Below are positions 13,522-20,513 of a stretch of 20,513 bases of DNA, piece by piece. The position numbers and the translations under genes are program-made. Below the pieces are notes generated by a model. The model was not told the origin of the DNA. It did not search any database and worked only from the letters and a program-made list of their open reading frames with translations. This stretch comes from JAEZVV01 sp036652035 (GTDB lineage: Bacteria; Pseudomonadota; Gammaproteobacteria; Burkholderiales; Burkholderiaceae_F), in NCBI GenBank assembly GCA_036652035.1, contig JAVVWR010000056.1, positions 1 to 20,513 on the forward strand, in the 5' to 3' direction. Each line of letters opens with the position of its first letter. Position 1 is the stretch's first letter.

Positions 13522-15093
13522 TTAGTCGAGCCGGACCCATTCGCCCATCACCCAGTTGTCAGGCCGGTGGATGGCGTTGACGTTGGCTCGCATCGCCCAC
13601 GGAATCACCTGGCGGTGCAGTGGCACATGGTGAATCTGCTCGTTGTGTTCGGTCAGAGCCTGGGTCACCAGCGACTTGCGGCGGGCGGCGTCGGTCTCGA
13701 TCGCGGCGGCGTCGATCAAGGCGTCGAGCTTGGGGTTGAGGTAGCGGCCGTAGTTGAAGTTGCCCTTGCCGCTCTTGGCGTCCTGGCTGTGGAGCACCGG
13801 GTCGAGCGTGGTCTGGGCATCGGTGATCGCGCCGCCCCAGCCCAGCATGTACATGCTGGTGTCGCCTTTTTCCAGCTTCGGGAAATAGGTCGCGCGCGGC
13901 ATGGTGCTGACCTTGGTCGTGATCCCGATCTTGGCGAGCATGGCCGCGGTGGCGAGGCAGATCTCCTCGTCGTTGATGTAGCGGTTGTTGGGGCAGTCGA
14001 GCGTCACCTCGAAGCCATTGGGATAGCCCGCTTCGGCGAGCAGCTGCTTGGCCGCAGCCGGGTCGAAAGGCCGCCGCTTTTCGATCTCGGGCGACGAGGG
14101 CAGGGTCGAGGGCGTGATCCCGCCACTGGGCAAGGAAGCGCCGCGCATGGTCTTGGCCTTGATCGCGTCGATCTCGATCGCCTGGTAGACCGCCTGCCGC
14201 ACGCGCTTGTCCTTGAACGGGTTCTTGCCCTTGACGCTGGAGTAGAGCAGTTCGTCGCGCGCCTGGTCGAAACCGAAGAAGACGATCCGGTTTTCCTGGC
14301 CGTCGAGCACCTTGAGGTCTTTGTTCGAACGCAGGCGCGCCAGGTCTTGCGGCGGCGGATCAAGGATGAAGTCGACCCCGTTGGCGAGCAGCGCCGCCAC
14401 CCGCGTCGCGTCGGAGCTGATCGGGGTGTAGACGATCTCGTCGACGTTGCCGTCGAACGTGCCCCACCAGGCGGGGTTCTTCTTGAGCACGCTTTTGACG
14501 CCGGGCTCGCGGCTCACCAGGATGAAGGGGCCGGTTCCCATGGCGTTGCGCGCGGCGTAAGTCTCTTCCTTGGCCTTGAAATCGAGCGGTTTTTCGACTT
14601 TGTGCTGGGTCGCCCACGCCTTGCTCATGATGAACACAGTGGCGATGTGCTCGAGCATCACGGGGTTGGGCTTGTCCTGCACGAACTCGACCGTGAAGTC
14701 GTCGATCTTTCTGGGCTTGCCCGCGGCCAGCGAATACTGGCGGATCTGGCTGTTGGGGTGGGCGGCGCGCTCGAAGCTGAACACCACATCGTCGGCAGTG
14801 AATGGCGTGCCGTCGTGGAACTTGACGCCGCGCCGCAGGTTCATGCGCCACAGCGTCGGGCTCACCGGAGTCCAGCTGGTGGCCAGCGCCGGCACGATCG
14901 CCATTGACTTGTCGCGCGTCACCAGGGTGTCGTGCACCTGCTGAGCAAACAAGTTGGTGAGCGTCTCGTTCTGCGAATACGGATCGGCAGTCTGGTAGTC
15001 GCCCTGCGACGCCCAACGGAAGGTCTTGGCCTCGAGCGGCGCGGCAAAGGCAAGCGCCACGGCGAGCGCGGCGACACTGGCAAGCTTGAGCAT
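13522..15093 (-). CDS. ABC transporter substrate-binding protein, family 5 (peptide/nickel/opine type)
   Basis: The 523-residue protein begins with a signal peptide (MLKLASVAALAVALAFAAPLEA) without a lipobox cysteine, so it should be a soluble periplasmic protein. Family-5 landmarks are present: a mature N-terminus FRWASQGDYQTADPY, LRRGVKFHDGTPFTADDVVFS, GTGPFILVSREPG, the FKDKRVRQAVYQAIE block, AKQLLAEAGYPNGFEVTLDC, and a C-terminal HVPLHRQVIPWAMR. Such proteins capture oligopeptides, nickel or related ligands for a Dpp/Opp-type importer. No permease or ATPase gene is nearby, so its partner is elsewhere. It sits between kdsB and adk. The ATG at 15091-15093 has GGGAGGA upstream; a GTG one codon earlier is possible but too close to that site. 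Confidence 0.92.
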   Translation of the reverse strand: MLKLASVAALAVALAFAAPLEAKTFRWASQGDYQTADPYSQNETLTNLFAQQVHDTLVTRDKSMAIVPALATSWTPVSPTLWRMNLRRGVKFHDGTPFTADDVVFSFERAAHPNSQIRQYSLAAGKPRKIDDFTVEFVQDKPNPVMLEHIATVFIMSKAWATQHKVEKPLDFKAKEETYAARNAMGTGPFILVSREPGVKSVLKKNPAWWGTFDGNVDEIVYTPISSDATRVAALLANGVDFILDPPPQDLARLRSNKDLKVLDGQENRIVFFGFDQARDELLYSSVKGKNPFKDKRVRQAVYQAIEIDAIKAKTMRGASLPSGGITPSTLPSSPEIEKRRPFDPAAAKQLLAEAGYPNGFEVTLDCPNNRYINDEEICLATAAMLAKIGITTKVSTMPRATYFPKLEKGDTSMYMLGWGGAITDAQTTLDPVLHSQDAKSGKGNFNYGRYLNPKLDALIDAAAIETDAARRKSLVTQALTEHNEQIHHVPLHRQVIPWAMRANVNAIHRPDNWVMGEWVRLD

Positions 15094-15144
15094 CACTTCC
15101 TCCCTGGGGTTATCCCTGGTCGGAGGAATCTAGCAATCGCGCTG

Positions 15145-15903
15145 TCAGGCGGAAAGAATCGAACGCACCCGCTCGAGGTCTTCTGTTGTATCCACGCCCG
15201 CCGGCAGGGCGCCGGGCAGTTGCATCACGGCGATCCGGATGCCGTGCCACAGGGCGCGCAGCTGTTCAAGACTCTCGGTCTGCTCGATCGGCGCGCGGGC
15301 CAAGCGCGGAAATTCGCGCAGAAAGCCGGCCCGGTAGGCGTAGAGCCCAACGTGGCGCAGCGCTCCCAGATCGGCGGGCAGCACCTCGCGCGAGACGGAA
15401 AACGCGTCGCGCGCCCAGGGAATCGGCGCGCGAGAAAACGTGATCGCGCGGCCACCGGCGTCGAGTACCACCTTGACCACGTTCGGGTTGAAGAATTCGG
15501 CCGCGTCGTGGATCGCGTGAGCGGCAGTGGCAATTCCGCAGTCGGGCCGAGCGGCCAGCAGGGCGGCCACGTCGCGCACCACGGCGGGCGGAATCAAGGG
15601 CTCGTCGCCCTGGACGTTGACGACGATGGCCTCGTCGGCCAGGCCCAGGATCTGGGCGGCCTGCGCCAGGCGATCGGTGCCGGTGGGGTGGTCGGGCGAG
15701 GTGAGAATCGCCTCGACGCCGTGATTGACGCAGGCGTGGCGAATTTCTTCGCTGTCGGTGGCGACGACCACCCGGGCCGCACCCGCTTCGCGTGCGCGCG
15801 CGGCAACATGAACCACCATCGGCCGGCCGGCAATGTCGGCGAGCGGCTTGCGCGGCAGCCGGGTCGAGGCCAGCCGCGCCGGAACGATCGCAATGAAACC
15901 CAC
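15145..15903 (-). CDS. kdsB: 3-deoxy-manno-octulosonate cytidylyltransferase (CMP-Kdo synthetase)
   Basis: The 252-residue protein shows the KdsB signature: the nucleotide-binding N-terminus IAIVPARLASTRLPRKPLADI, then VVATDSEEI, TSPDHPTGTDRLAQA, VNVQGDEPLIPP, and ALRHVGLYAYRAGFLREF followed by PIEQTESLEQLRALWHG. It activates Kdo with CTP for transfer to lipid A in the cytosol. I chose the GTG at 15901-15903 because it puts the catalytic N-terminus in place and lies 4 bp after the Trm112 stop; upstream in-frame residues are that gene read in another frame. It is the last core member of the exbB-exbD-lpxK-Trm112-kdsB operon. The downstream substrate-binding protein gene starts 51 bp on with no visible terminator between them. 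Confidence 0.96.
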   Translation of the reverse strand: MGFIAIVPARLASTRLPRKPLADIAGRPMVVHVAARAREAGAARVVVATDSEEIRHACVNHGVEAILTSPDHPTGTDRLAQAAQILGLADEAIVVNVQGDEPLIPPAVVRDVAALLAARPDCGIATAAHAIHDAAEFFNPNVVKVVLDAGGRAITFSRAPIPWARDAFSVSREVLPADLGALRHVGLYAYRAGFLREFPRLARAPIEQTESLEQLRALWHGIRIAVMQLPGALPAGVDTTEDLERVRSILSA

Positions 15904-15907
15904 GGGC

Positions 15908-16084
15908 CTACTCGGTGACCGGGTCAAGCCGGCGTGCTTCGCTCTCGAGCATGACGGGGATGCCGTCGCGTACCGGGAAGGCGAGGCGATCGGCCTGGCA
16001 GATGAACTCCTGCTCGGCCTTCTTCCACTCGAGCGGACCTTTGCAGATCGGGCAGACAAGCAGGTCAATCAATCGGGAATCCAC
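15908..16084 (-). CDS. Trm112 family small zinc-ribbon-like protein (UPF0434/YcaR type)
   Basis: This 58-residue protein is shorter than a 60-codon cutoff and is easily missed. It reads MDSRLIDLLVCPICKGPLEW, continues with a short linker containing FICQADRLAFPVRDG, then IPVMLESEARRL. CPxCKG at 11-16 and the later Cys29 with the AFPVRDGIPVML block are the family hallmark. Bacterial members are small proteins often encoded between lpxK and kdsB; their eukaryotic relative Trm112 activates methyltransferases, and the bacterial role is unclear. It uses a GTG start at 16082-16084 and overlaps the end of lpxK by 20 bases, which indicates coupled translation. It ends 4 bp before kdsB. Confidence 0.9.
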   Translation of the reverse strand: MDSRLIDLLVCPICKGPLEWKKAEQEFICQADRLAFPVRDGIPVMLESEARRLDPVTE

Positions 16085-17114
16085 GCGCGCTCTCCTTGAT
16101 GCGTTGTGTCACGAGGTCGACGAGGCGCTCGTCGAGTGTGAGTTCGAGGCCCACGACATACACGCGGGGGTCGCGTGCAATCTCGGGGCGGGTTGCGCAT
16201 TTTACGGCGTCCTTCTCGGTGATCAGGATCAGGTCCGCGCGCGAGTCCGCAAACGGGTTGGTCGAAAAATCGAAGTGATCGGGCAGCGGCAATTCCTCGA
16301 CCACCAGGCCGTGGCCGCGCAACATGGCAAAGAACCGGTCAGGCGCGCCGATGCCGGCCGCAGCCAGGAGGGCGAGCCCCGTGTCGCCCTGGCGCCGTGC
16401 CAGCTCGCTCAGCGGCACCGCTGCGCCATGGGCGAGCGGCCGGGCCGCGCCCAGCTGGCTGGTGGCGGCAAAGCGCGGCGCGGTGCTGGCGATCGGGTCG
16501 CGGCAGCCATTGAGGACGATCGCGTCGACGGTGTTGAGCCTTGCGGGCGGTTCGCGCAAAGGCCCGGCGGGCAGAACCCAGCCATTGCCCAGGCCGCGGG
16601 TGCCGATCACGGCAAGTTCGATGTCGCGCGCAAGCGCGAGGTGCTGCAGGCCGTCGTCGGCGATCAGGACGTCACACTCGGGGTGGGCGGCGAGCAGTAG
16701 TTGCCCGGCGGCTGCACGGGCGCGCGCGACCGCCACCGGCACGCCGGTGGCGCGAGCGATCAGCAGCGGCTCGTCGCCCACCTCCAGCGCCGACTGGGCG
16801 TCGGTGACGAGCTGGGCGGCCGCGCCGCGGCGGCCCCAGCCGCGCGAGATCACGCCGGGGCGAAAGCCGCGCGCGACCAAGCTGCGGACCAGGGCGATCG
16901 TGACCGGCGTCTTGCCGGTGCCGCCGAGGTAAATGTTGCCCACCACCAGCACGGGAACGGGCAGCCGGGTCTGCGCCAGCTTGCCCTCATGCCAGCGGCG
17001 ATGCCGCAGACGAACCGCGGCGAGAAACAGCAAGGAGAGCGGCGCCAGCGTCCACGCCAGCAAGCCGCGCCGCGCCCACTGGCGGTGCAGCCAGGCTTCC
17101 AGCCCGGCGCGCAT
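16065..17114 (-). CDS. lpxK: Tetraacyldisaccharide 4'-kinase
   Basis: The 349-residue protein has a single N-terminal membrane-associated helix (about residues 17-35, LLAWTLAPLSLLFLAAVRL). The LpxK P-loop VLVVGNIYLGGTGKTP (about 55-70) follows, then VISRGWGRRG, DEPLLIARATGVPVAVARAR, and the catalytic DDGLQH block. It phosphorylates the 4' position of the lipid A disaccharide at the inner face of the inner membrane. Its ATG directly abuts the exbD stop (17115), and its 3' end overlaps the Trm112 start by 20 bases. The exbBD-lpxK linkage is a known betaproteobacterial arrangement. Function is assigned with confidence from motifs and context. Confidence 0.96.
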   Translation of the reverse strand: MRAGLEAWLHRQWARRGLLAWTLAPLSLLFLAAVRLRHRRWHEGKLAQTRLPVPVLVVGNIYLGGTGKTPVTIALVRSLVARGFRPGVISRGWGRRGAAAQLVTDAQSALEVGDEPLLIARATGVPVAVARARAAAGQLLLAAHPECDVLIADDGLQHLALARDIELAVIGTRGLGNGWVLPAGPLREPPARLNTVDAIVLNGCRDPIASTAPRFAATSQLGAARPLAHGAAVPLSELARRQGDTGLALLAAAGIGAPDRFFAMLRGHGLVVEELPLPDHFDFSTNPFADSRADLILITEKDAVKCATRPEIARDPRVYVVGLELTLDERLVDLVTQRIKESARGFPID

Positions 17115-17540
17115 CTACTGGCTGGCGCCAGCGGCGCGCTGGGTGGCGAAGCTGATGCGAACGATGCCGGCCACGCGCGCCGCTTCCATCGCGCTGATCA
17201 CGGCCTGGTGCGGCGCCTGGGCGTCGGCGTTGATGACGATCACGGTGTCGTCACGGCCGTTGGCGGCACTCTTCAAGGCTTCGGCCAGAACCCGCATTTC
17301 CGCGCCTGGCAACAGCTTCTTTTCGATCGCATAACGGCCGTCGGCGGTGATGGCGATGTTGACCTCGCGCGGGCGCTCGGCGGTCTGCGTGGCGTCGGCG
17401 TTGGGCAGGGTGATCTGCAGTTCGGCGTAGCGCGAGTAGGTGGTCGAAATCGACAAAAAGATCAGGACGATCAGAAGCACGTCGATCAGCGGGATCAGGT
17501 TGACCTCGGGCTCATCGTCTGTAGGGCGACGGAAACGCAT
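17115..17540 (-). CDS. exbD: ExbD/TolR family biopolymer transport protein
   Basis: The 141-residue protein starts MRFRRPTDDEPEVNLIPLID, the standard ExbD N-terminus. A single transmembrane helix (about residues 15-33) carries the conserved proton-pathway aspartate Asp20 in LIDVLL. A periplasmic domain follows, ending RISFATQRAAGASQ. With ExbB it forms the proton-driven motor that energises outer-membrane transport or stabilises the envelope. I chose the ATG at 17538-17540, one base after the exbB stop, over a longer open frame that merely reads exbB out of frame. No tonB gene is visible here, so the energised partner is unknown. Confidence 0.95.
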   Translation of the reverse strand: MRFRRPTDDEPEVNLIPLIDVLLIVLIFLSISTTYSRYAELQITLPNADATQTAERPREVNIAITADGRYAIEKKLLPGAEMRVLAEALKSAANGRDDTVIVINADAQAPHQAVISAMEAARVAGIVRISFATQRAAGASQ

Positions 17541-17541
17541 C

Positions 17542-18144
17542 TCAGTGGCGGTCGGCGTAGACGGTTTCGACCAGACGCTGCGACTGGTCTTCGATCTCGA
17601 CCAGATAGTCGTCGACCAGGCGGCGGAAATAGCGGTGCGACAGAACCGAGGGCACGGCGACGATGATGCCGAAGGCGGTGCAGTAGAGCGCGATCGAGAT
17701 TCCATGCGCCAGTTGCGCCGGATCCGAGCCCCCTTGTTGCGAGGCGAAAATCTCGATCATGCCGACCACGGTGCCCAAGAGGCCCAGGAGCGGCGCGATC
17801 GAACCGATCGAGCCCAGCAGCGTCAGGTAACGCGAGAGCTGGTTGGCCACCAGGCTGCCAGCGGTTTCGGCCTGCTGAATCGCAAGGTCACGGCGAGTGG
17901 GCGCTCCGCGCAGAGTGGCCGACAGCACGCGCCCGAGAGCGGAATTGGCTTCGAGCTTATCGACCACGTCGGGGGTGAGCTGCTGGCGATTGACCAGGGC
18001 CAGCACGTCGGGCAAGAGGCCGGTGGGTAAGATCCGTGCGCGCCGCAGAGCGATGGAGCGCTCGATGATGAGGGCGAGGGCGACGACAGAGGCGATGATC
18101 AGCGGCCAGATCGGCCAGCCAATGGCAAAAACGATGGCTAACAA
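17542..18144 (-). CDS. exbB: ExbB/TolQ/MotA family proton channel protein
   Basis: The 200-residue protein has three hydrophobic helices. One is N-terminal (LAIVFAIGWPIWPLIIASVV); a pair lies near residues 105-130 and 145-170 and includes LLGSIGSIAPLLGLLGTVVGM and ALYCTAFGIIVAVPSVL. This is the ExbB/TolQ pattern. The first codon is TTG (18142-18144), since TTGTTAGCC encodes the usual start of the family; AAGGA stands eight bases upstream. A rare start codon may limit the level of the motor protein. It is first in the exbB-exbD-lpxK-Trm112-kdsB operon and diverges from xseA. Confidence 0.92.
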   Translation of the reverse strand: MLAIVFAIGWPIWPLIIASVVALALIIERSIALRRARILPTGLLPDVLALVNRQQLTPDVVDKLEANSALGRVLSATLRGAPTRRDLAIQQAETAGSLVANQLSRYLTLLGSIGSIAPLLGLLGTVVGMIEIFASQQGGSDPAQLAHGISIALYCTAFGIIVAVPSVLSHRYFRRLVDDYLVEIEDQSQRLVETVYADRH

Positions 18145-18422
18145 CTCGGTATTCCTTCAGCTTGAGGCTGGCACTGTAAGGCTCACGCCGGGGGCTCGCA
18201 AGTTTCCACAGATGCTGTGGATAAGTCTGTGAAAAACCTGAGGGGCGATGAGCTAACTGCTTGTTGCAATTGACTTTGCTGCCCTTGCTTGCTTGCTGAG
18301 CAAAAAGATTAAATGCTTTTAAAACAAATGCTTACGTCAAAAACATTGCGTTTCAAGCCCGTTTTGGGTCGGGAGGCCGCGCCCTGCCTGGGTTTGTGGA
18401 CAGTTTCGCGGGGGTGTGGTCT
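18145..18422. promoter_or_regulatory. Divergent exbB/xseA promoter region with AT-rich core
   Basis: The 278 bp between divergent genes contains the dispersed element at 18199-18240 and a markedly AT-rich patch at about 18300-18350 in otherwise GC-rich DNA. On the minus strand TTTAAT (18308-18313) is a good -10-like hexamer and TTGACG (18335-18340) a good -35-like hexamer. The spacing of 21 bp is too long for a normal promoter, so exact start sites cannot be assigned. Confidence 0.45.
18199..18240 (+). repeat. Dispersed DnaA-box-like hairpin element, copy B
   Basis: This is the second copy of the intergenic element at 2211-2253. It contains a perfect DnaA box on the complementary strand (TGTGGATAA, 18216-18224) and a near match TGTGAAAAA (18228-18236; 8 of 9). 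A 7-bp hairpin with an ATG loop has arms TCCACAG (18205-18211) and CTGTGGA (18215-18221). It lies between exbB and xseA, next to an AT-rich patch. Confidence 0.6.
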
Positions 18423-19784
18423 ATGACAGGCGAATTTGGTGCTGAGTATCCCGCATTGACGCGGGACGCGCTTACGGTGTCGCAACTCAATCGAGCGGTT
18501 TCTGGGGTGCTGGATCGGAGCTTTCCCTCGGTCTGGGTGCGGGGCGAGATCGCCAATTTCACGCGAGCGGCGAGCGGTCATTGGTATTTCTCACTCAAGG
18601 ACAGCGCGGCGCAGGTCCGTTGCGTGATGTTCCGCGGCCGCAATCAGTTGGCGGGATTCAATCCGCGCGAGGGCGACGAGATTGAAGCCCGCTGCAACGT
18701 CGGTCTGTATGAACCGCGAGGCGACTTTCAACTCAACGTCGAGTTCATCCGGCGCTCGGGGCTGGGGCAGCTTTACGAAGAGTTTCTGCGGCTCAAGAAT
18801 CGCTTGCAGGCCGAAGGCTTGTTCGACGCGGCCGGGCGACGCGCTTTGCCGCGCCTGCCGATGCGGATCGGTATCGTGACCAGCCCGCAGGCGGCAGCGT
18901 TGCGCGACGTCTTGGCGACCTTGGCGCGGCGCGCGCCCTATGCGGCGCTGGTGCTGTATCCGGTGCCGGTCCAGGGCGCCGGCGCGGGTGAGCGGATCGC
19001 GGCGATGCTCGCCACCGCCAGCGCGCGTGCCGAGGTCGAAGTCTTGCTGCTGGTGCGCGGCGGTGGCTCGATCGAGGATTTGTGGGCCTTCAACGAGGAG
19101 GTCGTGGCCCGCGCGATTCGCGCGGGCCGGATTCCCGTGGTCGTTGGTGTGGGGCACGAGTCGGATGTGACGATTGCCGATTTCGCGGCCGATTTGCGGG
19201 CGCCGACCCCGACCGCGGCGGCCGAGCTGGTTGCACCTGCGGTTGAAGACCTGTTGGCGAGTCTCAATGCCCTGGCTGATCGATCAAGGCGGGTTATCCG
19301 GCAGCGCTGGCAGGCGGCAACGCAGCGTCTCGACTACGCGGCACGCGCCCTGCAGACGCCGCGCGCGCCGATTGCCGCACTCGAAGCCCGGGTCGGTGGC
19401 TTGCAGGCGAGGGCGGTGGGAGCCTTGGAGCGATCCTTCGCCCGCGCCCGCCTGCGGGTGGCAGGTTTGCGCGCCGGTCTCGAGCGCGCCCGGCCGCGGG
19501 TGAGTGTCGTTCGGCTCCAGCCGCTGGCGGGGCGGATGAGCGCAGCGGCCTGGCAGGTCTACCACGGGCGCGCTCGCCGGCTGGATTCACTGGCCGGCCG
19601 TTTGGCTGCACTTGACCCACACGCCGTGCTTGGGCGCGGTTATTCCATTGCTCTGGACGACTCGGGCCGGCCGGTCACCGACAGCGTCAAGCTGGCCGAA
19701 GGGCAGGGTTTGCGCGTGGTTTTTGCTCGCGGCGCCGTTGCGACGCGAGTCGAAAGCGTCGTTCCCGCGTCGGGGGAAAGCTAG
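18423..19784 (+). CDS. xseA: Exodeoxyribonuclease VII large subunit
   Basis: The 453-residue protein begins with an OB-fold nucleic-acid-binding domain (about residues 20-120; LTVSQLNRAVSGVLDRSF, FTRAASGHWYFSLKD, VRCVMFRGRN). The catalytic region has IGIVTSPQAAALRDVL, VRGGGSIEDLWAFNEE and GVGHESDVTIADFAADLRAP, then a long Arg/Ala-rich helical segment and a C-terminal LGRGYSIALDDSGRPV. With XseB it degrades single-stranded DNA to acid-soluble oligonucleotides. I chose the ATG at 18423; a GTG nine codons upstream is open but has no better ribosome-binding site. Upstream GGGGG is about 10 bases away. xseB is not in the window. It lies head-to-head with exbB and 46 bp upstream of sodB. Confidence 0.95.
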   Translation: MTGEFGAEYPALTRDALTVSQLNRAVSGVLDRSFPSVWVRGEIANFTRAASGHWYFSLKDSAAQVRCVMFRGRNQLAGFNPREGDEIEARCNVGLYEPRGDFQLNVEFIRRSGLGQLYEEFLRLKNRLQAEGLFDAAGRRALPRLPMRIGIVTSPQAAALRDVLATLARRAPYAALVLYPVPVQGAGAGERIAAMLATASARAEVEVLLLVRGGGSIEDLWAFNEEVVARAIRAGRIPVVVGVGHESDVTIADFAADLRAPTPTAAAELVAPAVEDLLASLNALADRSRRVIRQRWQAATQRLDYAARALQTPRAPIAALEARVGGLQARAVGALERSFARARLRVAGLRAGLERARPRVSVVRLQPLAGRMSAAAWQVYHGRARRLDSLAGRLAALDPHAVLGRGYSIALDDSGRPVTDSVKLAEGQGLRVVFARGAVATRVESVVPASGES

Positions 19785-19830
19785 AATCAGGGTCTATCCC
19801 ATCTCATTCATACCGTTTCGAGGAGTTCGC

Positions 19831-20418
19831 ATGCACGCTGAAAAGACCCTCCCGCCCCTGCCTTATGCGATGGACGCCCTGGCGCCCTCGATCTCGCTGG
19901 AAACGATGGAGTTCCACTATGGCAAGCACCATCAGGCCTATGTCAACAACCTCAATACGTTGACGCGGGACACCGAGTTTTGGGGCAAGTCGCTCGAGGA
20001 CATCATCAAGACCTCGTCGGGTGGCGTGTTCAACAATGCGGCCCAGGTCTGGAACCACAGTTTCTTCTGGGCGAGCATGAAGCCCAACGGCGGTGGCCAG
20101 CCCAAGGGCGCTTTGGCGGCTGCGATCAACCAGAAGTGGGGCTCGTACGAAGGCTTCAAGGAGGCCTTTGGCAAGAGCGCGGTCGGCAACTTCGGCTCGG
20201 GCTGGACCTGGCTGGTCAAGAAGGCTGACGGTTCGGTCGATATCGTCAATACCAGCAATGCCGCCACGCCTTTGACCACCGCTGATAAGCCGCTGTTGAC
20301 GGTCGACGTTTGGGAGCACGCCTACTACGTTGATTTTCGCAACCGTCGTCCGGACTTTGTTGGCACCTTCCTCGAGAAGCTGATCAACTGGGACTTCGCG
20401 GAACAGAACTTCGCCTGA
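19831..20418 (+). CDS. sodB: Superoxide dismutase, Fe type
   Basis: The 195-residue protein is a full-length Fe/Mn superoxide dismutase. The four metal ligands are H29 (in EFHYGKHH), H76 (in VWNHSFFW), D159 and H163 (in DVWEHAYYVDF). Gln72 in FNNAAQVWNH and the absence of a Gln in the later GSGWTWLV region point to the iron form. No signal peptide is present, so it is cytosolic, converting superoxide to peroxide and oxygen. The ATG at 19831 is preceded by AGGAG five bases upstream. It follows xseA by 46 bp. A TAGAAT hexamer (19782-19787) overlaps the xseA stop and could be a -10 element, but the -35 region is poor, so co-transcription is equally possible. Confidence 0.97.
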   Translation: MHAEKTLPPLPYAMDALAPSISLETMEFHYGKHHQAYVNNLNTLTRDTEFWGKSLEDIIKTSSGGVFNNAAQVWNHSFFWASMKPNGGGQPKGALAAAINQKWGSYEGFKEAFGKSAVGNFGSGWTWLVKKADGSVDIVNTSNAATPLTTADKPLLTVDVWEHAYYVDFRNRRPDFVGTFLEKLINWDFAEQNFA

Positions 20419-20513
20419 GGCGTTTCGCTCTTCTGAACCCAACGAAGGCCCCGATCGGGCAATGCCAGTCAGTTAAGCCAAGGCTGAGCTGAAACAGGCT
20501 AAAAATGGACCGT
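20419..20513. other. Sequence downstream of sodB to window end
   Basis: These 95 bp hold no recognisable gene. A short GC-rich partial palindrome near 20446-20461 (GCCCCGATCGGGC) has no T-run. GGCTAAAAAT near the end could be a -10-like element for a gene beyond the window, but this cannot be judged. Confidence 0.3.

Noticed and set aside
13280..13525. Small open frames between adk and the substrate-binding protein gene
   Set aside because: They have Arg/Ser/Pro-rich translations with no domain or ribosome-binding site, and they overlap the adk promoter and leader.
18199..18360. Possible chromosomal replication origin (DnaA boxes plus AT-rich tract)
   Set aside because: Only one perfect box and one good match are present, and no dnaA, dnaN, gidA or parAB genes are nearby. 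A second related element occurs elsewhere in the window.

Overview
The window is GC-rich, gene-dense bacterial DNA, most likely from a betaproteobacterium (Burkholderiales/Rhodocyclales-like). The main support is gene order. Read towards lower coordinates, exbB-exbD-lpxK-Trm112-kdsB-(insert)-adk lies beside divergent xseA-sodB, an order I know from betaproteobacteria. A run of exactly 100 N at 1460-1559 marks a scaffold join of unknown size, so this is a draft or metagenome assembly. I see no tRNA, rRNA, CRISPR array or insertion sequence.

Layout. (1) 3-1995, minus: a Tat-exported flavoprotein reductase, split by the N gap, followed by a tetraheme c-type cytochrome; together a two-gene periplasmic reductase of unknown substrate. 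(2) 2334-4406, minus: a lipoprotein of unknown function and two tandem paralogous DUF4124 secreted proteins. (3) 4524-6903, minus: wrbA, a DUF2069 membrane protein and a GlcD-type FAD-linked 2-hydroxyacid dehydrogenase, joined by two 4-base ATGA overlaps. A YihY/BrkB membrane protein diverges from wrbA with almost no intergenic space. (4) 8217-9740, minus: a DASS/SLC13 anion transporter with a GTG start. (5) 9973-12414, minus: a K+-independent-type proton-pumping pyrophosphatase carrying an extra C-terminal OmpA-like peptidoglycan-binding domain after a Val-Pro repeat linker. (6) 12591-13247, minus: adk with a recognisable promoter and terminator. (7) 13522-15093, minus: an orphan family-5 ABC substrate-binding protein, sitting between kdsB and adk. 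(8) 15145-18144, minus: the envelope operon exbB-exbD-lpxK-Trm112-kdsB. The Trm112 gene is only 58 codons and overlaps lpxK. (9) 18423-20418, plus: xseA and Fe-type sodB.

How the genes work together. LpxK (lipid A 4'-phosphorylation) and KdsB (CMP-Kdo synthesis) serve lipopolysaccharide assembly. ExbB/ExbD form a proton-driven motor for outer-membrane energisation. HppA and Adk both belong to energy and phosphate metabolism. The flavoprotein/cytochrome pair implies respiratory reduction of an organic acceptor in the periplasm.

Most worth a second look: the HppA-OmpA fusion; the flavoprotein whose visible half lacks the usual fumarate-reductase active-site signatures; and a dispersed element with DnaA-box-like sequence, present at 2211-2253 and 18199-18240, with covarying hairpin arms.
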